Source: Plutella xylostella (taxonomy: Eukaryota; Arthropoda; Insecta; Lepidoptera; Plutellidae). Taken from it: a stretch of DNA of 64,000 nucleotides. The DNA is taken from contig NC_063984.1 in NCBI RefSeq assembly GCF_932276165.1, positions 7,385,501 through 7,449,500 on the forward strand, in the 5' to 3' direction. The translations under genes were made by a program, and so were the position numbers. The notes beneath the pieces are model-generated. The model was not told where the DNA came from. It made no database searches and worked only from the letters and a program-made list of their open reading frames with translations. Numbering within the stretch: the stretch's first letter is position 1; each line of letters opens with the position of its first letter. Positions 52,335 to 62,410 of this stretch are shown here, piece by piece.

Positions 52335-54393
52335 CGCCCACGCACGGAAATGAACCGCTCCGCAACGCTTCCCACGCTTAACGCACGCCGCTTACAGCGC
52401 CGAGTACACTCGCCTTAATAGATTTACGCCCTTTTTTATCTAGCTGCTGAAATGTGCACTCGTTAACCTCCGCTAAACGAGTGTGTTTGGAACTCCACTC
52501 GACGCAACTGCGGCAGCTTTTAATGAAGTTATTTTTTATCCTCCTCGTATCATACGCTCGTAAAGCGGCTTTCAGGAGAGTGATCAGGATTAAGTGATTT
52601 ATTTCTAAGCTTGAACCATTGCTTACTACGCGGTGGATATTGTTGTTATAAGTATTGTTGTAACTGTGCAGTAAAAGATAAGTAAGTTAATAATTACGTA
52701 ATTTAATTTGATGAGACTGCAACATTAAGTATCTAGATCTTAACAGACAAACCATAACTTAAACTCTATTGATATACCTATTACCTATTCATTACTTTAT
52801 CAATATCCATTTACTGTTTAGAGCAACCTTTTCTGAATTTCGATAGAAATACTCAACATTTACATCTGGGGCTTTTCTACTCGCTATCAATTTCATAGGG
52901 ATACGGACTTACTTAGATGCGATACCGTTTACACTCGGCGGCAGTGTTCTTACGGCACATTTGCTTCCAATTCAATTCTATGCTCGGCTCGTTGCAGCGG
53001 GGAATGAGCCATCCCGCAGATTGTCCCCGCCCGCCCCGCGCCCCGCACCCCACATCCCACCAGTTAATGCTTTCACGCCGTTTCATCTGATCATTATCCT
53101 ACTGAACGTAAAACGGCCCAGCCCTATAGCTTCCGCATCCCAATACCATTTACTTTATAATAAAACCGAACAGTGAGCGACTTGCTGGCGAGAACCAGTC
53201 AAGTGGGAATCTAATAAATATTGCAGTGAATGAATTGAATGCGATGTTGGGAGCACACACGGTGTCGTGGGGCCGAGCCGGCGCCGTGGGACGAGTGCTA
53301 CGTGTGACGTGTGCGGCGTGGCGCAACGTGGCGCGGCGTTGCGTGGCGTGGCGTGGCGTGGCGTGGCGTGGACCGCGTGTCGCACGGAGCACTCCGTGCT
53401 GCACCTTCGTGCCACCGAATAATAAATATTAACGCCTACATAACGGCTTAGCTTGTAACATTTCGCCTTTTGGCAGGTGTTACAGGAGCTTCCTCGGAAG
53501 AAATGTACATATTATATGTTCCTACACGCTCTTCCGTCTTAGCGTAAGCATTTCATTTATTTTGTTTTCAACGTAAATGCGGGCATCCTAACTGCGAGCG
53601 AATGAAGTTACGGCTCAAAATAACCTCGTGATTTTGTTAGAAGGGACGGTAACTGTTTCATCTTCGTAGCGCGTTTAAAATAAGGAGTTCCTTCGTAGGC
53701 ACTCGTCTTACAGTCCTGTAAACAGTCATAATTCTATCGTTACCTATAATAAAATACAGTAAATAATCTATTTTTAAGTATAATTACCTGCATCTCGCTC
53801 ACTCGGATGGAACCTACATATCATAGACTAATATCTATAAAAAAAAATCTAAGCTACGACTACAAATATGTGTATCACAATTATCTGGAGGCGCAAAGTC
53901 CCAGGCACCTGCATGGCTTGATGTTAAACTTATGTTGCACAAACTAAACTTGGTGCTCCATTGGGTTAGTTATTACAGTTCATAATTCTCAGAACGAGGG
54001 GCGGGCGGCGCTTTCAACTCACTTAGCGCTAGATGTGCCGCCTGAATACAGAACAGACTGTTATTTAGTTAATCTAACGCAAATAACGACAACTCGGGTA
54101 TTGTTTTGTTGTTACAGATTATTTACTTTACATAATTATAAGTATCGGGTGTAATATAACTAACAGTGTAACAGGCGGAAATCATTCTGTTCTTAGGAAT
54201 AAAAATATTAATGGAAAGAAAAACTGCTTTCATACATTCAGACCGACCCGTTCGTCGTTTTGATTTTTAATAGTATCGTACTACATGTGTTTCAGATATT
54301 GGTTATGTAGGCCGCATAAGCAGTTAAATTATCTATGAATAATATGACTTGAATCAAAAGCATTATGTTTTGGAGTTTAGTCGTAACACACCT
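52335..54393. other. No recognisable gene; pentanucleotide VNTR
   Basis: The GCGTG repeat at 53311-53371 is the main feature. Frames crossing it in three phases (53150-53432) are repeat-driven. Confidence 0.55.
53311..53371. repeat. (GCGTG)n minisatellite
   Basis: The perfect part, GCGTG repeated about six times, lies at 53341-53370. Degenerate units (GTGCGGCGTGGCGCAACGTG) precede it. Confidence 0.92.
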
Positions 54394-54458
54394 CTACGGT
54401 GCTACGACGTTGCTACGACGCTACGGCGTAGTAATTGTAAGCTACAAATATCGTAGCA
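54394..54458. repeat. GCTACG-rich cluster 4
   Basis: CTACGGTGCTACGACGTTGC, then TACGACGCTACGGCGTAGTA, then GCTACAAATATCGTAGC. It shares the sub-word CGTAGTAATTG with cluster 1 (TGTAGTAATCG). Confidence 0.75.
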
Positions 54459-54499
54459 AGCTTTTGAAAGGAAAAGTAATGTTGATGTTGACACATGTC

Positions 54500-54785
54500 A
54501 GCGCCGGGTTCACCAATGAGTTCTTTTCTGAATTTGAGTACAATGTATACCATCGCTCTTACGGTGAAGGAAAACATCGTGAGGAAACCTGCATATCTAG
54601 ATTTAGCACATCTAGATATGTGAACCCACCAACCCGCAGTGGACCAGCGTGGTGGGAAATGGTCCAAGCTTAGGAAGGCAGTTTAGACCTTTTCGATATG
54701 CACAAAGGTTCCATTCGAGAGAGCCAGGTGCAGGTACTGACACCCCCACAGAGAATAGAATAGAATAGTTTATCTATAAGGGCAT
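54500..54785 (+). mobile_element. Lepidopteran dispersed repeat (ACGGTGAAGGAAAACATCGT type)
   Basis: Sequence words TCACCAATGAGTTCTTTTCT, CGGTGAAGGAAAACATCGTG, GAGGAAACCTGCATATCTAG and AACCCACCAACCCGCAGTGG are, from memory, widespread in moth genomes and reported in introns and 3' flanks of many genes. The (AGAAT) run at 54766-54781 looks like its retroposon tail. Class uncertain. Confidence 0.6.
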
Positions 54786-56805
54786 GCAAGGATATGCAGG
54801 TATTGAATGAAAGGATGGTCAGTTATAAGTATACACATACCTAGCTTCTGATTATAGGTAATTATAATAAAAAGAACATGCCTATATACTCTTACCTATT
54901 TTATATGTATGTAGGTACTATATAGCAAAACCCGCGGAGATTCCCAACTTATATCTCCACGCGACCCGCCCCTCGCAAACCAAATGGAAAGCTTTTAGCT
55001 CATAAACGAATTTCTATACGTACTCTTCGCTGAACGCATCTCACGCGGAAACGAACACTCCCTGAACATTTCACAATCACAAGTAGATCTATACCTACAC
55101 ATACACACACATACCTACTACAGCTAACACATCGATATATTTTTTAAAAAACCTTAGTATAAAGTTAAACTATCTGCTATGTAAAATCAAACAAAAACGT
55201 TTGTAAATGTATCCATAAGTGGTTTAAAAATACGAAGCAACAACATTACAAGGTATTCATGAAACCTATCCTATGGAGCAGAGGTTGTGAGCAGAGTATA
55301 GCCGAGAGCTCCCACAACCCTAATTTTGTTTCTACAAATAGACGAGGCACTTTACCCGCTGCTCCATTCATTTGATGACGAACGCGGCGCGACAGCTTTT
55401 AGCTCCTAATTAAAATTGGTGTAATGATTTGATGGAAGTCTGCGGAGCCCCCGACAGAAATGTGAAGAGAATTGTCGGCGGAGTGCTGGTAAATATGATG
55501 TTCATTACTGGCTACAATGCGGTCTTGTAATTAAAAACCGAATTGGATTTAGAAATATACTTAATTACCTAATATTTAATCATTTACTCCTGTATGGGCA
55601 GTGTCAATCAATACCTTCCGGTGGACGGAGTCCGTTGACACAATAAAACTAGCTTTAGCGAATATAAGCGAATACTATTTAACAACTCGTGTTACCTGTT
55701 TTAACCATTATTAACATTCGAGACCAAGTCAGTTTCAGTAATTGCATCAAAATTTAATATTTTGTGAAGTGATTTACGTAGATAGTTATGAGAGTCGGTA
55801 GTGCACAAGCACATGCGGCCGCAAGCCCGCGCGGCTCGTCGCGGCTCCGGAAGAACCTGATTTATTGCGGCACTGCATTTTAATTAAATGCGAATTAAAA
55901 CCGTTGTCAACGGAACCCGCCGCCCCGCCCGATGCATTCTCTGGGCACGCATTGCACGCTGTAACCCTGTTGTTTTCATCACGATACGTTGCTTCAAGTG
56001 TACCTTCTAGAATGCTTAGTTTGCTGATTCTTTTGAACTTTTTAGCAATAATACCCGTTAGAAACTTTATAATTCAACACAAAACGCTGTGGCGACGTGA
56101 GTTAAATGGGAGCAATGCGGGAATTTCACGCTATCTTGAATCTTATTACTGTGGGAACAGTGCGAAGGACACTGCTGCGTTGCCAAGACAAAGGAAGAAC
56201 ATTAGAAAATTTAGGTAACCACATAACGGAAAATCTTTTGATCTGGAATGCCACGAAAGGAAATCTCATTTGTTATAGTAGTTCCGTCTGACGGTTTATG
56301 ATTTAGTGTCTCCATGTCGGAATCAGTAAGAGACTGCGGATTTTATTCGAGTGTACTTTTTTCATTTTGAAGAACCATCTACAGAATAGAAGTTTCCCCT
56401 ATTTCCTAAGAAGATCCAGTGAAGTACTCTATCAATAGCTTTGAGTGTGCCTACAGTAGTATAATGTAAATACCTTGGTCCAATTTGATTAAATATACCT
56501 ACATAATATTGACAGTGGATGGAAGCGGCGCGGGCGGAGCGGGTCAAATGTCCTTCAGAGCGTCCCCGGGGGCCTCCGAACCTTTCCAAGAGGCTTGTCA
56601 TCGACGCGCCAGCCAGAATATCCATTTTACATTTAGGTATCTACTCACCAAAAACCTTTTATGACTTTTAGGAATCCTTACTAAAGTGCTGAAGGAATTT
56701 GGTGTAGTCTAATGGTTTTTGGCAAGCTCAATAAATGTAGATACTAAATTCCTAGGGTTTTGACGACTTTTATCCTTACTATCTGAGAGAGGGTAGTAAA
56801 CTATA
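54786..56805. other. No recognisable gene
   Basis: The 117-codon frame at 55865-56218 has no domain. No repeat termini were recognised. Confidence 0.55.
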
Positions 56806-56909
56806 CAGGTGTAGCAAAAGTGGTAACTATGCCGAAAAGGAGTGACTCAGGAAGTCATTTTAAACAAATTTTGTTCGAGTCATCTCTTCTTTTGGCTTAG
56901 TATACTAAC
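56806..56909. mobile_element. Degraded CAGGGTGTTG-type mariner MITE
   Basis: The left end CAGGTGTAGCAAAAGTGGTA resembles the 45.6-kb element. Internally GGAGTGACTCAGGAAG and TTTTGGCTTAGTATACT match the family's subterminal parts, but the right ~20 bp is missing. Confidence 0.6.
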
Positions 56910-57475
56910 ATTTTAGTACAAAAAGTGCCGTCACGATTCTATCTGTATAAATTTTATGTTATTTATTATTTGAACATATAAATTTAATTATTGCTCAGTT
57001 TCTTGATTTACCGCGATTGTGGCTGGGTGGTTCTTTGAATTATTGGTATTGATTACCTACTCACTTCCAGATGAAATTAAACACCATTAATCTTCGTATA
57101 AACAAAACTTACGAATGACCAGCTCGGTAGGGGCTGGATAAAATTGATGGCGCATCAAGAGCATTATACAAGCCATGCATTATGGCGGGAAACTTGGGCA
57201 ATTAGCGAGAGGGAACACAAAAAGCAGACGCGATGAGAACGTTATCGATGACGCCATTCGTTTCAAACTCGCATTAAGCTGCGGAGTTTTGGCGCGGAAA
57301 GCGGTCGAGCGCCTGTATGTAGCCGTCTAGCGCTGTAGACCGCTGGCCGCCGTATCCACCTACCTACGAGATCAGGAAAAGATTGTGTCCACTTGAAAAT
57401 TTAGTGCCTTAGATATAATGTAGGTCTTTGTTAAGACGGCGCCGGCGTTTCGTTTAATTTAGGTGAGGTTTACCC
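56910..57475. other. No recognisable gene
   Basis: A mildly GC-rich stretch at 57280-57350. No frame or repeat recognised. Confidence 0.55.
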
Positions 57476-59420
57476 AACAAGCAAAATGGTCGAATAAGGG
57501 CCCATTTATAGCACTTAAAATCGAATAAGTATTGATTAATGGCTGAAATTTTACTAGATTGTGCCATAAAAGTGGTACAGCTATTAATAAGCATTTTTAT
57601 CTAATTTGCGCTGTAACAATGTCGAATACACATCTACTCGACCTATATTCGACCTATATAGCCCGTTTATTCGACATTTCTATAAAAGCTGCTTTATTTT
57701 ATTTAACGCACACATTAGTGCTGAAAGAGAGCTTTAAGAGTTATTAATTCGCTTATTGATTGTTCAGGTTGCTATTATAGAACTATTACTCATCATTGTA
57801 TTATTTGGATCTAATTTGCTGAATAAAAGATTTTATTTTACTATACTGCGTCATTGTAACTCTTATAGCTTCATTAATCGACATTTCGAATAAAAGCTTT
57901 CAAATAACTGTAATAGCTCACATACTATTTGAAATGCTCTTATGGCACATTAATTCGATAAATAATTCAGTAACAGCATTTTGGTTACGTTTATACAGTT
58001 TATAGTATTTTAATGTGACAAGCAAATAAATAATTCCATTGCACATTCATTTTTTTATTACGTGATAAAATGGATTACAAGTCATGGAAATTAAAAAAGA
58101 AAATTAAAACAAAGATACGGAAAAATTCAAACTAAGGTTCAAACAAAGTATTTGTCTCGAAATTCGTCAAGTGCGATGGCCGAAACGTCAAGTGGTTCCG
58201 TTGTTCCACAGAAAACAACTGAAGAAATCGTGGGCCTGGTGTCTCGGTCCATAAAACATATCCTCCCTTCTCAATTGTCTGCACAATCTTGAAAACCATT
58301 CTGGAAAAAAAGCGTGATTAGTATCTTTTCTGCTTTATTTAAGTTGTATACTTGCTTGCTTTGCAATCAATCAATCACTTTTAAATGTTTGCTATATTCT
58401 ATTCTGAAAATCAATGTAATAAATTTTTCATCGTGTGAAGAAAATGAAGTTTTTTTTTATAATTATATAGTTGCTAATTTATCATTAAGTATGAAATGAA
58501 GCAAATATGAACCAATCGTTAATTAATTACATTTAATAAAATACATCAAATGACATTCACCCCAACTCGGGTTAGTCAAGCTAAGGATTTTGCATTGAGG
58601 AACCCTAAATTTATTTAATGATGGCTGCTTGTTTTGCTATTAGTGCAACATTGTAACTATTATTGCATCAAAAATCGATTAATAGTGCTGTAATAGCGAT
58701 ATACGAACAAACATGGCTATTATTTTATTTTTATAATTTATTTAATTAATTTTGACCATATTTACTATTTTTTAAGAAAGATTTAACGTAGCCCTTAAAC
58801 ATATGTTAAAGAATTCCTATTACTTTATCGATAAAGTTAAATGCGCCTAAGATTTTTCGTATACGAATGTGTAAAATGCAACAATAGAAATTGCACTAGT
58901 AATAACTCATTTAGTTATTAATGGAGACTTACTTACCTTTATGCTTTTGTAATCAGTCATTACGATAGATCAGTCACAATAATCCACAGATTTTCTTCCA
59001 TATATTTTTCTGCAACAGTGTGACTAAAATTCAGCTAAATAGTGGGGAAAAAGAAATTTTGTTGCATTTATCCCACAAAAATGAAGAGTTGTAGCAACTC
59101 GACAGCTATTATTCTACTTATTAGTCGATTAATGAGCACCACATCGCTGTTACTGCACCCTTAGTGTAGAAGCTGCAACAAAATTGCTATGACAACCCTA
59201 AATTGGGTACAGTTTACTTTTACTCGACTTTTAACCTACTATAATAAGCTTCTTGGTTACAATCACTCGACTTTCATAGCACTGAATTGCTGTATAATTT
59301 GTGCCCTTTTCGCGTCGAGACAGCGCTGCCGTGACCATTATTCGACTAATTACGGGACTTTTACAGCACATATTAGCAAAACAGGAACGTGGCCGTTACC
59401 TTTATTGCACATATTTTTGC
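57476..59420. mobile_element. ~2-kb tract of recurring short words around a broken ORF, probable uncharacterised non-autonomous transposon
   Basis: Words related to TTATTCGAC/GTCGAATAA recur near 57491, 57649, 57670, 57876, 59127 and 59339. GCTGTAA/TTACAGC-like words recur near 57611, 58688, 59152 and 59361. Between the two word-rich flanks, at 58070-58290, lie a 21-codon Lys-rich frame (MDYKSWKLKKKIKTK) and, in the next phase, a continuing frame (AETSSGSVVPQKTTEEIVGL) ending at TGA. That is what a frameshifted N-terminal transposon ORF would look like. The boundaries are estimates; no terminal repeat or target duplication could be fixed. Confidence 0.4.
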
Positions 59421-59887
59421 TACTTGGGTACTGGCTGAGCTTGGAATTAAATATTAAAATAAAAGTTAAACCATAGTGTCACTAAGATTTTTGAGATATT
59501 TTTATCATAAGTCTGCAAAAGTATTTAGAACCCGTACCTACACGGTATTGGGTTGGGATTTTAATAATTAATAGATGTATATTCTCACAGATACTTTAAT
59601 ATTATGTTGTAAAATCTATGTACAAAAACAAGTAAATGAACATTTAGCACCAAATCACAAAAAAACTTTTATAATTACAGAACAAGCACTTAAAAACTCT
59701 CATGTTATAAAATCGTTATCTTACGCACTAAGTCTTACTTATTTACAATAACTTATTACTCCACAACACACGAACATTCTTAACAAAATAACAATGGTAG
59801 TATAGGTAGTAATGGTTACAACGATCATTTATTATTTAAAAAAACGTAGTGTGCACGAGAATACCAACCCCCTACGTGTGCTCTTAG
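59421..59887. other. No recognisable gene
   Basis: AT-rich, with no frames or repeats recognised. Confidence 0.55.
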
Positions 59888-60007
59888 ACGGGGCACAAGA
59901 CACGCACGTCAAGACTTGACAAAAAACTTCCGTCGCACTCACTCTCGAAGCCGCATCAGTTAGCCAAAACTTTTGTCACGTCTTGGCGTGCGCGTCTTGC
60001 GCCCCGT
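59888..60007. mobile_element. 120-bp MITE with ~38-bp imperfect inverted repeats
   Basis: ACGGGGCACAAGACACGCAC (left) is mirrored by the complement of the right end, ACGGGGCGCAAGACGCGCAC. Pairing continues through TCAAGACTTGACAAAA. TAGA occurs beside both ends (59885-59888; 60010-60013), but the duplication is not clean. Confidence 0.82.
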
Positions 60008-60555
60008 GCTAGATCTTCTCTTTGCCTTATATTTCCTACGTCCGGCGCACCCCGGCCAGTCAGCTACGTACGCTAATCTGACTAGCTAGATAATATTTTT
60101 TATTATACTCGTCGAAATATAATAGGCCCGTTTGGAAAACTACTCAAATTTGCTATTTACTCTTGATTTACTTGATGAAATACATAAAAAGACACATAAT
60201 CTGGCTTATTATTTAACGGCCGAAAGGAGAAATAACTTTTAAAGCACCAAAAGTTACTTATTGTTTAGATTTTTCATGATTTCGGTTTGACACCAGCTGT
60301 CATCCCATATTATTATTATTATTAAATACTTTTTTGCACAATAATAAATTTATGTACATAGGCGAACTTAATGCTAACACCATTCTCTTCCAGCTAACCT
60401 TGGGTGTTGTGGAGAAAGTTATAGGTAGTGCGAAAGACTGAGAGGAAAGATAATTACCATACATTTTGGAGCTGTCCAAACGTGCCTATTATATTTCGAC
60501 GACTATAAGACACGCTAAGAAATTTATTAAAGATCCAACAACATGTTTTGTATAG

Positions 60556-60870
60556 GGATTCTCTCTGAAAGATCGCATCCGGAACGAAGTAATCCGACAG
60601 AGAACTAAAGTCACCGACATACTCGTAGCTCACCGAGTTAGTAAGCTTAAGTGGCAGTGTACTAGTCACATCTGTCGAAGAACCGATGACTGATGGGGTA
60701 GGCCGCGACAAGGCAAACGTAGTGTGGGACGCCCTCCGGCTAGATGGGGTGACGACTTGCGAAAGGTGGCTGGTTATGATTGGATGCGGAAAGCTAAAGA
60801 TCGCATCCAGTGGCGTGCTTTGGGAGAGGCCTACGTCCAGCAGTGCACTGCTATAGGCTGATGATGATAG
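60556..60870 (+). pseudogene. RTE-type retrotransposon C-terminal remnant
   Basis: The frame from 60556 to TGA at 60859-60861 reads SLKDRIRNEVIRQRTKVTDI, HRVSKLKWQCTSHICRRTDD, an internal TGA (60691-60693), then GKRSVGRPPARWGDDLRKVA, GYDWMRKAKDRIQWRALGEA and YVQQCTAIG. These are the hallmark tail motifs of insect RTE retrotransposons (family pattern KLKWQWAGHI, GRPPxRWxDDL, WxxLGEAYVQQW). A short in-frame deletion lies just after the internal stop. The TGATGATGATAG tail fits RTE 3' ends. It is 5'-truncated and non-functional, about 1.3 kb from the 3' end of the helicase gene. Confidence 0.9.
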
Positions 60871-61345
60871 GGAAATTCATTGATACTAAAAACTTTCGAA
60901 TACCATTCATCTTCTTATCGTTTCGACGACAAACCAACAAAGTCGCTAAATAATACATGGCCAGAACTGGGCCACTGATACTAGCTGATAGCGGTCATTC
61001 ACAATAGGTTTATGAAGAAAAACTATAAAATCACTTTATAAATGAAGCAAGCATGGCAAAATAGCTTTTTATATTGTGGATTGATCTTTCATGAGATATT
61101 ACCAACACGGTGCCCTATTATTGTATCTAAACGAACACACCCGATTTAAATATTACGCCGCTAGTTACATTCAATTATAGCAATAAAATATCGTACAAAA
61201 ATAATTCTTACGGATTTTTTACTTCTGGAATGAATATGGAGCTTATAAACGATAGTAAATAATTCGTAAGAAATTAAAGTTGAGTGAGGTAGTCAGATAT
61301 TCTGGTAAAAACGATAAAATCACTAACGATAACACATATTACTTC
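60871..61345. other. No recognisable gene
   Basis: AT-rich spacer between the RTE remnant and the next MITE. Confidence 0.6.
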
Positions 61346-61504
61346 TTAAGCTGCGTACAGACCGGGCCAACGAACGGCCAACGAACGCCAACGGTTATCC
61401 CAACGATGGATATTTATCATACATAATACAGGGCAAATTGCAGAAACGAAGGTCAACGAAAAACGTTCGTTGGCGTTCGTTGGGCCGGTCTGTACGCGGC
61501 TTTA
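61346..61504. mobile_element. PIF/Harbinger-like MITE with TTA target-site duplication
   Basis: TTA at 61346-61348 and 61502-61504. The ends are AGCTGCGTACAGACCGGGCC and its near complement. Just inside both ends is a tandem 10-mer (CCAACGAACG at the left, its complement at the right), making ~45-bp inverted ends on a 153-bp element. Confidence 0.88.
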
Positions 61505-62161
61505 GATAAAACATTAACTGTTCGGATATAAAAGCCTGTTATTTTCACATTTTACTCTATAACTTAGAAGTAAATCTCTAAAACACTAATTAAGATAAAA
61601 CTACTTGAAACATAATAATTGGTATACAACTTAATATGTTCAAAAATATGTATGGCATAAGATAACTTGTTCTCACCTATTATACAGGATCCAATGTTAT
61701 TAGTGCACTTCCCGTCGGCGGGTTAGTGGGCCCGACTACCGAGCTTACTATTTAGTACTTTTATGAAAACAACTCTGAAATAGCAAAAAATAAACAGCTA
61801 TTTCATAGTGCTTATACCTACACATCCAAAATGTAAGCTACAGCTGTTTTTTCGTGATTTCAGATGTGATCTAAGGTAACGAAATATAAAAAATATACCT
61901 ACCTACTAAACGCCTGGAAACTCAGGCAATTAACTTCTGTTCAATGCTATCATAACCACATCGTCACCATAACTCCACTTCAATTTAACTATACCTTGTT
62001 TCACATAAATAGTCTCCTAAAAGTTAACGGTACTGACTCTCTCTTTATGAAAATTCGGTACAGCATCCACTTCTTACCGTGCCGACAAACACTTGAGCTA
62101 GGGTTTGCCACGTGTCAAATTTAGTTTATAGTCTATCCAAACCCTACCGTCCGTTCCTTCG
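61505..62161. other. Downstream flank (3' UTR or intron) of the helicase gene; nothing else seen
   Basis: No frame or repeat recognised. No AATAAA on the minus strand was found between 61800 and 62161, so the polyadenylation site is either farther away or uses a variant signal. Confidence 0.4.
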
Positions 62162-62410
62162 TCATCTAGCCCTTTTACCTCCCGGCAGCCAATTGGCCTG
62201 CACCGCCGACGCCGTCACGAGATACGCCCTAGTGGTATGCAACAGCTCGGAGTAGACGAGCGCGGGGGGGCGCGCGGGGAGCAGGGCGCAGGCGGGGTGC
62301 AGTCGCGCGGGCACGCCGCCGGCCGTCACGTAGCGCGCGCCGCCCACTGCCGCCGTCTCGCGCAGCCACGCGCAGTTGCTGAACAGGCCTGTGAGTAGGC
62401 ACTTTAGCAC
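62162..62410 (-). CDS. Dhx33: DHX33-like last exon (OB fold) with stop codon
   Basis: The acceptor cctcag lies before 62410. The frame runs 82 codons to TGA at 62162-62164. Residues LKCLLTGLFSNCAWL, RLHPACAL and LVYSELLHTTRAYLVTASAV fit the C-terminal OB-fold region (family pattern H-P-S-S-x-L, V-(V/I)-Y-x-E-L). The segment is strikingly GC-rich. The protein ends about seven residues after the conserved ANWL, a little shorter than I recall for vertebrate DHX33. GTAAAA at 62173-62178, just before the stop, could be a splice donor leading to another exon. No AATAAA on this strand was seen in the ~360 bp after the stop. Confidence 0.8.
   Translation of the reverse strand: MLKCLLTGLFSNCAWLRETAAVGGARYVTAGGVPARLHPACALLPARPPALVYSELLHTTRAYLVTASAVQANWLPGGKRAR

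Noticed and set aside
53150..53432. Three overlapping His/Thr/Arg-rich frames
   Set aside because: All arise from the GCGTG tandem repeat read in different phases.
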